Assembly (NCBI GenBank): GCA_002197995.1
Contig: NGZR01000001.1
Span: 7,316,001-7,380,000 of the forward strand
DNA from: Gaeumannomyces sp. JS-464
Lineage: Eukaryota; Ascomycota; Sordariomycetes; Magnaporthales; Magnaporthaceae
Direction of reading: 5' to 3'
Length of the DNA: 64,000 bases
The notes beneath the pieces are model-generated. The model was given only the letters and a program-made list of their open reading frames with translations, made no database searches and was not told where the DNA came from. A program made the translations under genes and the position numbers. Shown here in pieces: positions 26,915 to 38,063 of this stretch (positions are counted from its first letter, which is position 1; the number at the start of each line of letters is the position of its first letter).

Positions 26915-29900
26915 TCAGCACGCCGTGACCGAAGCGGCGGCCGCGGCGGGTGGGGTGGGCCCGGCGACGTCTCCGTGCTCCCGCTGCCGCTTGACGATGT
27001 AGTAGGTGATCAGGCTCTTCGGGTCATCCTTGACGCCCCTGAGGGCCTCCCAGAATGGCGCATCGCCAACGCGGGCGTGAAGCGCCACACAGAGCTGCAC
27101 GGCGTCCATGCGCACCCCGGACTCGTGGCTGTTGAGGCACCGGGCCGCGAGGTCGCTGAGCGCCGCCATCTCGCTTTCGCTGGGCTGGAAGTCGGGTCTA
27201 GAGTCCACCGTCTGCTTCAGCACGTGCAAACCCATGCTGAGGGACCGGCACCCGCGAGCGTCCATCTCCATCTCCTGAAGGGCCCGCGTCAGGACCACAG
27301 TGATCTCTGGTGCGTGCCCAAGCATGACAAGCTCGTCCGCCAGCAGCTCCATCCCCGACAATGTGCGTCCGGGACTCGTACGCGCGCCTCGCATCCAGGA
27401 GTGACTCGAGGCCTCGAGATACGTGCGGCCGGAAGTTCTGACTCGACTTCTTGAGAAGCAGTTTGATGGTAGCAAGGATTTGTGCCTTCACATCCGGTAC
27501 CTTCTCGGGCGCCAGGTTGTTTAGGGGAGACTGGAGGTACTCGAACAACCCTGTCAGTAGCTTGTCAAACTTGTCGTCCGAAAGTGACAGCTTGGGGTCG
27601 CGGAGCACCGCCTGCAGCTTGCGGAACCCGTGAACATCCAGAGCCTGAGCATTCACTTTGCTGATCCCGCTTTCGAGCAGCCGAGCGTTTTGCTTGGCTT
27701 TCTCTGGGATGTCGCCATTGGCAGAGTCGGCAGCTCCAGTGCCGTCCATGGAGCGAGCGAGGTGCGCCGCGTCCGTGTTGACGGGCCTATCCTCCAAGAC
27801 AGGGTGCGTCATTACGGGCTTGGGAGTAGTCTGGCTTGCGGTGAAGGGATCTTCATAGACTTCCAGCGGTTTCGAAGCGCTATTGACCGGCGTGACTGGC
27901 CTTATCTCCGGCTCTGCTTCGGGGGCCACAACGACTGGGTCCGGAATCGTTCCCCCAGCCGGTCCCACGGTTGGCTCCGCCACCGGTTCCGCAGCTGGTT
28001 CCATGGCGGGTGCCACTATCTTGGGTGCCGGAGAAGCCGCCTTGATCTCGTCGACCTTTGGAAACTCCAGGCTGAGGTCCTCATCAGGCCTAGACGGGCT
28101 GCTGGACGCCAGACTCTTACTCGGCGCAGCGGCTTTCGGCCTGACAGGAGTGCGTTTCGCCTGGATCGGCTTCGGTGGACTTGCTCGGGGAGAGGGCACA
28201 GCCGCCTTACTTGCTGTGCCCAACTTCGATGGGGACGGAACGTTCGGTTCACTAGCTGTCGCGGCATGCCCTGGTTTTGTCCTTGCGGCCGTTCTCCTAG
28301 GCGATCCCGCGAGAGACTTGGGTGTGACAGCATTTGGCCGGCTCTTCTCGGGCGGGCTGCTATGCTCGAGAGATAGCCCGTCGTGTGAGCGTACCGAATA
28401 CGGCCCTGCAGTTGCGGGCCTCGGGGCCATCTCGGGTCTCTTCCGCGGGCGCACAGGGGCCCCCGACAGACTGTTGGGTCCGGCAGCAGCCGTCTGCTCC
28501 GGCCGCTGTCGAATAGGAGGCTTGGATGCGCCGTTGGCAGCAGCAGTTGTGGTAGTCGACGAGGCCGAAGAGGTCGGGCGCACGGGTGAGAAGTGGGCCA
28601 TGGCGCTTCCTGGCCTAGCCACGGGAGTCTTGGATGCCAATGCTTTCTTTTGGGCTAGCATTGCCTCTCTTAGGGATGGCTTAGATGCGGTCATTGTGCT
28701 CCTAGACAGACCCATGCCTGGTCTGGCCCGACCTTCGGCTTCCTTGGGCGAGGTGCCCGAGTTGCTGGCGCTCTTTCGCAACAGCTTCTGGGCGGTTGCG
28801 TCAAGGGCGGCCATGATGGCTTCGGCTCGGGCCGGCCAAGTTGCCGCAAAGACCCAGTAGGTGGATCTCATGCTTTCACGAACCCCTGGGTTAGGGTCGG
28901 CAAGCCCCTTTTTAATGCACTTTTCTATCAGGTCTAAGCCTCCTGTGTGCTCGACGTGGGACTTGTGGTGGGCCTCTTTGTTCAGCAAAGTCTTTAGCCA
29001 GCCGGTCGCGTAGCTTCTCGGCTGGACGTTCTTATCCTGGCAGGCGCCCCAGATGTGCTGCATGATCCTTGCGTTGTAAGTGACCTTGCCAATGAGCGTG
29101 TCCACTGTCACATTGGCAAGCTGCGAGCTGATCTTCTTGGTGGCGGCGCAGAGTTTGATGAAGGTCTGCATCAGGATCTCGACCATCGGATCTATGCCCG
29201 GACCGTACGCGACGGCCAGTTCCTGGATGAGGCTGCAGCCCTCCTTGGAAAGACTAGTTCTGAGCGAAGTGACCGCCTTGATGATGCCGTCTAGCAGCCC
29301 GCGGACGTGGCCAAGAAAGTGTTCGTGGTAGTCAGAGACGGCGTTGCCGGCCATCAGGCGACGGAGCTTGTTGACACTCTCCTCTCGCTTCAGCCAGTTC
29401 TGCTCCGTCTCCCTGCCCTCGAAATGGAAGTGCATTTCCCTGATGATCTCATCCAGCTCCCGCTGGGTGTTGACGTATGTTGGGTCGACCTGTTCGGGCC
29501 TGCCATCGATGATCCCCGGCGTCACAGGCCTCTCAGACGCAAGCGAGGAAACGCTCGCGGCGAGGTTCTGGCGAACCGACCGTGCCGACTCGGGGCGGGG
29601 AGGCTCGAGATCGGAGGCCGCGGATGAGGGGCCGGTGGGGACGAGTTCTTTGACGATGGCCTGCTCGATCGCCGGGCGGACCTTGAAGTTCTTGAGCTGC
29701 TTCTTTAAATCCGACTTGGCGGCATTAGGTGCATTGCGGAAGAGCTCGATGACGGTGGTCTTTGCGACATCGCGCACCATGCCGTCGGCGTCCTCCAGCA
29801 GGTCCATCAAGACAGGAACATAGGCGCGGAACGGCAGGCCACTCTCTTGGTGCATCTGGACGCGCGATTAGCGGCTACGCAGCGACGGCGGTGGAGGGGT

Positions 29901-30392
29901 GGGGAGAGTGTGGGAGGGAACCCTTACCTGCAGCAGCCAGTGCATCCCCGCCTCCTTGGCCCTGGGGTTCTTACCCACCATGGCGACGTTGCGGACGGAT
30001 CGCTCGACCTCGGCAGGGGCGGCTTTATACATGGTGATGAGGGCTTGGGTGGCGATGGCCCTGAGCTTTTCCTTTGGATCGCCCAGCTTGTCCACGATGA
30101 CGGGCAGCGTGCGCATGGCCTCCTTCAGCAGGTACTTGGGCTCCTGCCGGGACAGGCGCGTGAGGAGGTGGTTGAGCGCAGTGAAGCCGGCATTGACGAG
30201 GACGGCGTGCTGCGCCGTCGTGGCCAGGCGCAGGGCCTCGAATAGGGGCACAATGCAGGTATCGGGGACATTGTGCTGCTTGATGCTGGATTTGATCGAA
30301 GTCACCAGCTGGACCTTGGAGTCGACGGCGATGTCTTTGCGGAGGAGGGCGAGCACGTTGGCCACTTGCTCGTCGTCCAGCTTTTCGGCCAT
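26915..30392 (-). CDS. STU1: Stu1, CLASP-family microtubule-binding protein
   Basis: Stu1 binds tubulin through TOG/HEAT arrays and stabilises spindle microtubules and kinetochore attachments. The ATG at 30392 starts MAEKLDDEQVANVLALLRKD, the typical fungal Stu1 opening. Intron 29856-29927 (GTAAGG...CCAG) joins GMHWLLQ to MHQESGLPFRAYVPVLMDLL. Conserved CLASP_N sequence follows (EESVNKLRRLMAG, SYATGWLKTLL, GVRESMRSTYWVF). Then comes a Ser/Pro/Lys-rich basic linker (about 28650-27900) and the C-terminal CLASP domain (GLESLLDARRAYESRTH, then GMELLADELVMLGHAPEI and HVLKQTVD). One frame break near 27360 separates RTHIV from GMELL; the shift equals two bases lost or one gained. Length is about 1,134 residues, normal for the family. 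Its start faces the metallopeptidase start across 1.1 kb. Confidence 0.93.
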
Positions 30393-31521
30393 GGCCCCGA
30401 GTCGTGGGAGCAAGAGAGCAGTGCGCTCAAAACTCCTCTACGGTAGAGGTTCGGGAGCGTGCGAGGAGGAGCAGTATCGAGAGCGTTATCTGGTCGAGCT
30501 TCGTGGTGTCTTTGTAAGCTTGGGGACGCGCGATGCACAGGAGCACGTCTGGCGGATACAGTACAGTGTTTGCGCGTCGGTCACGGGGCAGACGGCACGA
30601 ACAATGCCTTTATCACACACGAATGCGACGGTGAGGAACATACCAGGTATCCAGCATTGGGGCAACCAATTTTTGCGCAGGCCGTTCGTTGGTGAAGCAC
30701 CTCGCGACTCATCTGGCTGCGCTGGACGGGAGATTTGGGTCGGGGCCACCCACGTTCGTCCCTCAATCCTTGACGCTTGCCCGATTGGACCAAGACCACA
30801 ACACAGACCAACATCGGCTGCGACCTGTTGCCGGGGTGCAGGGGGCCACCCAGCTTGCAGCTTTGTGTGGGGACTGCACGCTCTTCGGGCGGACGATTGG
30901 ATACAGGGCCCGGCCCCACAGGTCCCGATGTCATGGAGGGGCAGTGGCCGCAGGAGAAGGTGCCCTCCTGAGGGGCGCGCATGAGAGACGGCGGCAGCTC
31001 ATTCGTCCTTTGCGCTGTTTACAATGCTTCGGATCCAGGCGGGAAAACGAGGACAGTCAGAGAGGATTTGATGTTGTTGTTTGGTGCGAGGCCTCTCGTG
31101 CGACGGAGCAAAGTTGGCTGCGCGTCGTAATCTCCCAGGGGCCCCAACATTATTGGACGTGACGCTTGCTGCTTCGGGCATCATATGTGCGCTTAGCTTT
31201 GCTGGTCTGTCTTCGAGCATCGACTCAAAGGGGCAGAGAGACGGCCGCGCACCAAAGGCATCCGGGGCCCAAAAAGCCGCCTCCCGGCTGCGCGCCCTTG
31301 CTATGGCGCGCGCCATGCAGATTGGTGGGGCCGAGGCTGTTTGGCTGCGCAGGTCGCTGGGGCTACCTTTGGATAGCGTCCAGATGCTGACGCCTCAACG
31401 CATGTTGTTGCAGGTAAATTGGTGGTTTCCTTCGTGCATGCAATACGGAGCAGAATCAATAGGCGGGAAAGAGCGAAGAAGTAACGAAAACTCAAAGAAC
31501 ACCCTGCCCTAGCGTACTTCC
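30393..31521. promoter_or_regulatory. Divergent promoter region STU1 / metallopeptidase
   Basis: These 1,129 bases separate two outward-pointing start codons. No protein-like open frame or notable repeat was seen. Confidence 0.45.
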
Positions 31522-32427
31522 ATGGCAATCATCCGAAAGGACGACCTGACCTCGCCAGCCCCTCAGCCCGGTCAGATATTCATGCCACCTACATCCCAAG
31601 CGGGCGGCGCCGCCCCAGCGTCCTCGATCGGCTGCCCCGTGCCCCCACCCAAGCCTTCGGCCATCACCGGCGGCGAAGGGGCGAGCGGAGCCGGCGCCGA
31701 CGACACCCCCGCGGCGTCGTCGCCGCCGTCACAGCAGCATGCTCCCTTCCCGCAGCCCAAGCTCCGCCTCGAGGTCCGCGACGTCCTGCACGAAGGCGCG
31801 CGACGCTTCCTATCCTTGGTCGACGCCTCGGCGCTGCTTCCCCGTGCAGTATCCGACGTCCAGCGCATCCTGTACGGGCACCCCGGCGACCACACCACCC
31901 ACTGCCCGCCCACCCGCTCCGTAACCGTGGTCCTCCGCGATATGGACGGCATCGCCTATACGACCGGCTCCGAGCTGGATAATGACCACAAGGAGATTCA
32001 CTTTTCGCTGCGTTATATCGCCGGCGTCAGCAGCGACGACAAGGACGGCGGCCGTGGCAGGATCGCGCACGAGATCGACGGCGTCCTCACCCACGAGCTC
32101 GTCCACGCCTACCAATGGGACGCCAAAGGTACCTGCCCAGGCGGCCTAATCGAGGGCATCGCTGACTTCGTGCGCCTACGCTGCAACCTGGGCCCGCCTC
32201 ACTGGCGCAAGGAACTTGACGGTACCTGGGATCGCGGCTACCAGCACACCGCCTACTTCCTCGATTATCTGGAGCGTCGCTACGGAGATGGTACCGTTCG
32301 TAGGATAAACGAAAAGCTGAGGACGACCGAGTACCAGGAAAAAGCCTTCTGGACCGAGCTCCTGGGGCGACCCGTCGAACAACTTTATGAGGACTATGTG
32401 AAGAAGAGCAAAGAAGACGAGGACTAG
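31522..32427 (+). CDS. Putative zinc metallopeptidase, basic secretory protein (BSP) family
   Basis: A single intact exon encodes 301 residues. The N-terminal ~75 residues are Pro/Ala/Gly/Ser-rich and likely disordered. The rest matches the plant/bacterial BSP peptidase family. It has a TVVLRDMDGIAYTTG-type core, the zinc-binding motif HELVH at residues 191-195 (two His ligands and the catalytic Glu192), and the downstream family block with G-x-x-E-G-I-A-D at 208-215. D215 or a nearby residue may be the third ligand. A GYQHTAYFLDYLE block follows. No hydrophobic signal peptide is seen after the ATG at 31522 (MAIIRKDDLTSPAP), which is odd for a family named as secreted. Substrate unknown. The intact frame contrasts with its broken neighbours. 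Confidence 0.82.
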   Translation: MAIIRKDDLTSPAPQPGQIFMPPTSQAGGAAPASSIGCPVPPPKPSAITGGEGASGAGADDTPAASSPPSQQHAPFPQPKLRLEVRDVLHEGARRFLSLVDASALLPRAVSDVQRILYGHPGDHTTHCPPTRSVTVVLRDMDGIAYTTGSELDNDHKEIHFSLRYIAGVSSDDKDGGRGRIAHEIDGVLTHELVHAYQWDAKGTCPGGLIEGIADFVRLRCNLGPPHWRKELDGTWDRGYQHTAYFLDYLERRYGDGTVRRINEKLRTTEYQEKAFWTELLGRPVEQLYEDYVKKSKEDED

Positions 32428-32821
32428 GCAGCGATGGACAAAAGAAGCCACGACGATTCTTCCGGCATGTGGCTCTTCAAGTAGCTCGCCTAGTATAACT
32501 AGGAGGTACCTAGGTAGATTGATAGATGAAGACGTACCGTGACCCTGCCTGAAAACTAGTTTTTCTGTCTGTTCCACAAGATGTCTATGTGACATGGAGT
32601 GTAGATCAGGACAGATACGTCCGATCACTTTCCAAAATCCCACAAAAAGTCCCACACAAATATAAAGCTATCAATAGTCTTCGCAATGCCGTCCAACGCC
32701 CGAATATAGGAAACCCAGAAATGAAAAAAAAAAAAGGAGACGATAGAAGGCTAGATGACACTAGCCAAAAACAACACTGACAATAGACAGGGTCAGTGGT
32801 TCGGGGCGGTTCCGGTTCGTC
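32428..32821. other. Convergent intergenic region metallopeptidase / acidic membrane protein gene
   Basis: These 394 bases lie between two facing stop codons. They are AT-rich with an A-tract near 32725. They presumably hold 3' untranslated sequence. No gene seen. Confidence 0.5.
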
Positions 32822-34061
32822 TTAGGCACGGATGTGTCCAGCATCGCTCTCGCTAATGACGCTCCCGACCTCGCTCCAGCTCACGGGGGTGGCGACGCCG
32901 TCGTCCTCCTCATCATCGCTCACCACGTCGTAGTACACAGTGGCATCTTGACTGTTGGTGGCAGGTGCAGTTTCATTGCCGAGATCCTCTGATGAGCTTA
33001 TGACAGAAACCGAGTCGGTGGGCGTGAGGACTCCCTCGCTGATCAGCTCCGGCTCCGACATCGGGGCGGCAGGCGAGACAGGAAGGGGCGAGTAGAATCC
33101 GGGGTTTGAGTTCTGAGAGTCCTGGGCCCACGCTTGGATGCTCGCGTAGGCATCCCGATCCGTGTCGTCCTGGCCGGCGGTCATGTACTCGTCAGGGCCC
33201 AACTCGCGCTCGATAGTGTGACTGTCCTCGCTGGCGGGTTGCTGCCGCTTCTGCAGGTCGAGGTGGGCAGCAGCATCGAACAAAACAGCGGAAATGTTGT
33301 GGTCGGCAGAGGCGGGGAAAACGGCAGCAGAGGACGGCATGTCGGCTGTAGCGGGCTTCTGGACGGGGGAGGCGGGCTCGGTGGCAGTGGCGCTGTAGAT
33401 GTCGGACATCTCGTCCCGACCGGGCGAGATGATATTGGGCTGCATAACAGGGTGTTGCTCATCGAGTTCGATACCGTTCTCATCGGCGAAGGGGTTGGCG
33501 GGAGTCCACGATCTGAGCCCACGAACACCTTCGGGCCCGCGGCGACGGAGAAGGCCCTCGTCGTCTTGTCTGGGGTGGGCGCCAGTGCTGAACACATAGG
33601 TTCCCTGAGGGCTAGATCCGTCGCGGTGCAGGAAGTCGTCAAAGGTTGAACCGTGGGTGGGCTTGGGGGTACCGGGGCGGCGTCTGTTGGTGCTGTTGAG
33701 GGTCCTTCTGGCGAGTCGCGTCCTCTTGGTCCTTTTTCTGAAGGCGAAGAGAGTTCCAATACATCAGTTCCTCACGCTGCCTCCTCTTGGTCTCCTCGTC
33801 GGCGTCGACACCGGGCTCTGCCCGCGATTGCATGAATCCCTCGGCATCTTCCGGCCTGTTGAAGATGGGGTCTTGCGGGTTCGGTCTCTGGTCGGGCTGG
33901 ATGTTGTCGCCTAACGAATGCAGGGCGATGGCGATCTTGCGGCGCAGGTCATCGGCCATGCGCCTAAGTTCGGGGGATTCATAGACAGCGATGGCAGCCG
34001 CCACGGCCACCGACACGGCGATGACGCCGGCTGAGAGGGCAGCTTGGTTAACCGGAGGCAT
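32822..34061 (-). CDS. Conserved fungal protein with N-terminal membrane anchor and long acidic tail
   Basis: I know of no function for this gene. The ATG at 34061 opens MPPVNQAALSAGVIAVSVAV, and a hydrophobic helix spans about residues 8-26. The family-like block YESPELRRMADDLRRKIAIA with LHSLGDNI follows. A charged region comes next (FNRPEDAEGFMQSRAEPGVD, then EETKRRQREELMYWNSLR). Around 33640-33720 the frame must change by two bases in total. It then continues with STFDDFLHRDGSSPQGTYVF and a long disordered acidic tail (ENGIELDEQHPV, PISSSEDLGNET-like runs, SDDEEDDGVATPVSWSEVGS), ending DAGHIRA. Length is about 413 residues. A single-pass anchor, a conserved helical segment and an acidic tail suggest a tethering or adaptor role, for example at mitochondria or ER; this is inference only. 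Confidence 0.7.
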
Positions 34062-37000
34062 CTCAAGGAGACCCAGGCGAAGCTCGTTACAGTGGGGTGG
34101 ATGCACCGAGCGGAAGGGGTGGGGCCGCAGTATGCAGTGGGGGGAAACCACGTCTGGGGAGAGAAGAGGCACGATGGTGAAGGTTCGCAGCGGCCCAAGA
34201 CTTTGCAAGCCACGCTGCCTTCTTACAGATGAGGAAGTAGGCAGAGAAAGAAAAGACAGCCCAGTATTGACTGTCCTAGCAGTGGGATAAACACGCCGTG
34301 AAAGGAGGCTAGGCAGGTGTGGGGGCAGAAATGGATTGCGTAGGCTTATTTCTCGCCACACCGTCTACGCCCAAGGCAGCAAACTGTTGCCACCCGCTCA
34401 CTGATGGCCCGGCTCTGCTCGCGAGCGCTCGCGGTTGGCCACGGGGTGCACAAAAAACCAAGCCGTGACAGCGCAAATCAGAAATCAGGCGGGGTAGAGC
34501 CGACCGAATGATCGAGGGAGAGTGCGTCGTTTGGTGTACCATCACTTGACAGGTGTGGGGAGACAGAGAGCCGTGCTTGTCCAATGATCTGGAGATACTC
34601 GACCGTTGTCCAGGAGAAGGGTCTGGTTTCGTACCTTTCGCTGCCAACGGGACATACTGTCCCAATACCGCCGAGCAAAGAAGCCCGGCTTGCTTAACAA
34701 AGCACGATATTCCTGCGGGTGGGTGGATAAACGGTGTCGGAGTAGGGAGTTCGATGCAGTGGCACCGCGATATGCTTGGTGCAAATAATAAGAAGAGGGA
34801 AAAAGAAAGAAGAACAAAAGGTGAGAAAGAGGAGCTGGGTTGAGGTAGGGTGGCGGTAGGCAGCGGCAAGGGGCGGTGGCGGAGTGCACGACGAATCAAT
34901 CAGTGGAGGTCATGCAGCCATGCCCCATGAGAATTGGCAACCCAAACCGCCCGCCCAGGCCGCCCGTGGAGGCGGCGGCGCAGGGCGCTGCCTGCGCGGA
35001 GGGGCACGCAGCCCCAGCGCACCCATTCGTGAGCTGTCCGCCAAGCAACCAGCGAACCGGACCAGAACGACTCCAAACAATTGACCTTTCAGGCTGACGC
35101 AAGCAAGCACGCACGCCGAGCCTTGCAGATGGTTCGAGCCGTGCTCCGAGATCAATTACTCGACAATTGCACTTTCGCATCTATTGATGCTGCTTATTGA
35201 GACTTCTTGCCTCGCCCCTATCTTTTATCCCAATTAAAAACCATGGTACCTACCCGGGCATCCAGTGAGCTCACGACGATCTTGCTTCCTTAGAACAGCC
35301 TTGTCTTCAATTTTTATACTTCGCTGGCTCATCACCTATGCAAGCTGCAATGCCATAGTTCATAGTTCATACAGGTTACACTAATTTGGTCGCTTTTGCT
35401 CATGCCCAGCGCCAGTGTCAGATATCAAATAATCCAACATCGGCGCTTCGCGCTTTTCAACCCAATAACCCTCAGATCCTCGCTTCTTGATCACACATAA
35501 CTTGAGCTGGCGCTTCCCGGCCTCAAGTTGACGCTCTTTACCCATATATACACGAGGTGGCCCTTGGTGCTGATTGGGGAGAATGCCTCCTAAGCAGGTG
35601 GCAGATGGACCCGCTTGTGTTCTGCCGCTTCGGCCACGAATACCGTCGCCTTGCGCCGGGCACGATGCCCAGCAATTCGGATAATCAACAGGTTCCCTTT
35701 TGCAGAAAGATTTGGCCGAAGCCAAGATCTTCACTCCGCGACGAGGCATGACCATGCTTCTTCATTTGCCGAACACGACCAAGGTGTTTCCCAAAAGACA
35801 ATTCCTCAATCGATGCTTTATCAGCGACTTGCGTTGGTAACCAATGTGATAACCGAGATTTTGACAAACATCAAATCCGAACTCACGCGGGAGGACGGAG
35901 AGCCTGAAATACCCAGTGACAGTACGAAAACCCCGACGCTAGTATGAGCTCGCTGTTTATCCGCGCATTTATATTTGTGGCATCGACATTGACATTTGCC
36001 GGATGCCATGTCCGTTTGACGATATCCGCGATCTAGGCCGGATACATTGAACAGAACTCGTGTCTCTTGTCTGTCATGGTAGCACCAGTGTTTTGGAGCG
36101 CAGACACAGACACACGATTCCAACAAAAATAATGGATTCCTGGTCACCCAGCGTCCCAGGCGTTCAGCCCCTGCCAGGAAGTGTGGCAATCGTGCACATC
36201 GGTCCGCACGAATCTCCGCGTTTTCTTTGGACGAGGAGGGAGGCACATATCCCGGGAATTTCGCAGCGAACGATCTGAGGATATGGCTGTCGAATGCTAT
36301 CGAACCCCAAATATCTGGAAGAGGGACTTGTGCACCAAGTTTGCATAGAATACGGATGGGATGTTGATCGCAGTTTGTGGGCCAACAGGACAGCCACCTG
36401 TCTCGGCCAGATCCATCCGTCTATCGTAGCAACTCAAATCCCATTTGGGCAACTGCACGTCTCTGTCGCCAAATATGCTCGCTGAAACTTGGGGCATTTT
36501 AATGGGCACTCCGGTTCCCCGCCACGCCCGCTTACCCGGGGCTGTTGTAGGTATACAGAGTGTACGGCCAGGAAAACACAAGCAGAGCAGGAAATCGACC
36601 GCAATCCGCGCGTCGAATGGGAGGCCCCCGGCGGGCAGACGGGTGTAGATCCATCTGACCTCTGGCCTGGTTGGCCTCCCGTCCTGTGAATCGGTAGCTC
36701 TCCGATCCTCCGCGTGGCTTGACTGATGGGCTACGTCTTCCAGTGGACGTTGTTGACGAGGGGGCCGGGGTCCGGAATTGTTTTGTCACCCGATTTTATT
36801 GTCGAAGCGAGCTTGCCTGGCGCCAGCAATCCGCGTCGCCAGGGTGGCTGAAGGGGTGAAGTGAGGCGTCAAATGCCGCAAACTGCACGTTGGGCTGCTG
36901 CATGTGCTCGTTATGCCGCAGTCATACGACGTTAGTCGCCCTCGGATGTTTGACAAGCATGCCTTGGTTGGCTGGCGATGGTGTGAACCCTTCTCCTAAA

Positions 37001-38063
37001 CCGAGGCGCAGCCGGGGACGCGTGCCAAGCTGGCAGTGGCCGATCTGCCGCAAAGCTTGGCCAAGCTTAGCACTGAATCGAGAAAGCTTGGCCAGGGTGG
37101 CTTCCGATATTTGTCACGACGACATGGAAATGCACGTATAGCAATACTAATTCCCTTATTTTCTCAATCTAGACATGCTTCGACGACGGGAAATGGAATA
37201 GGCGGACATGAAAAAGGGCACCCGAAGTACATCCAAGTTCCCTGGCAAGGGACTAGAACTAACCTAGTGAAGCAGGAGGACAGAGCAGATCAGACGTCAT
37301 GCCGCCTGGACGCGCCCAAGCTGCGTATAGAATTGGATGGTTGGATCTGGGATACGTCAGGGCCACTGCCGTCTCGGGTGTAGCGTCGCCGGGCCTTGAA
37401 ATATTGACATGCAGGGAGTGCAGGTGTCGACGTTGCGGCCGGGAGTTTCCAGACTGGTCACAGCTGTGGTCCCCCTGGATGGGGGACTGGTTCTGCCCAA
37501 TATTAAATGAGCGGGCACCTCAGTCGCGATTCAGGAGTCTCCCCCACGTCTCTCACCCGACTGTGCTGTTCTTATTTCACTTTTTGTCTGTGCTGCCTTG
37601 CGGCTTCTGGGTTTCCAGTTTCTCTCTCTTTTTTTTCTTTCCGCAGCCACCTCGTCAGAACACAATGTGCCGCTGAAGGCCAGTCAATCTTGCAAGGCAG
37701 CAATCTCTTCCGCGGTGACCCAGCCAAGCCCAGGACGTGCGGCACAGGCACCTCGACGATCTACAGCCCTTGAATCTGCTTGCATAGCACCACCACCTGA
37801 CGGCTATCTCCCGACATGCCGACATGTAAGTTCCATGGATGGACGAACCACCAGACCAGAAAATTCCCTTTCTCCCGGCGCTATTTGGCCGCTAGGTACT
37901 CCCCGCCTCACATGCATCTGATCATGCATGCGCATCGTGATGTCCTCCCGACTTCTGTCCTAGGTCGTAGGGGATCACATCCATGTTTACCCTTCTCGTA
38001 TCACTGCCACCTGCCTAGTCGCGCCAAGGCTCAGACGTGTCGGCGCATCGTGCTGATCATCAA
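34062..38063. promoter_or_regulatory. 4.0 kb divergent intergenic region, membrane protein gene / VCX1
   Basis: This gap lies between two outward-pointing start codons and must hold both promoters and leaders. A pyrimidine-rich stretch followed by CAG at 37570-37650 just upstream of VCX1 looks like leader or intron sequence. A GTAAGT at 37827 could be a leader-intron donor. Otherwise I find no protein-like frame, transposon relic or tRNA. Confidence 0.45.
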
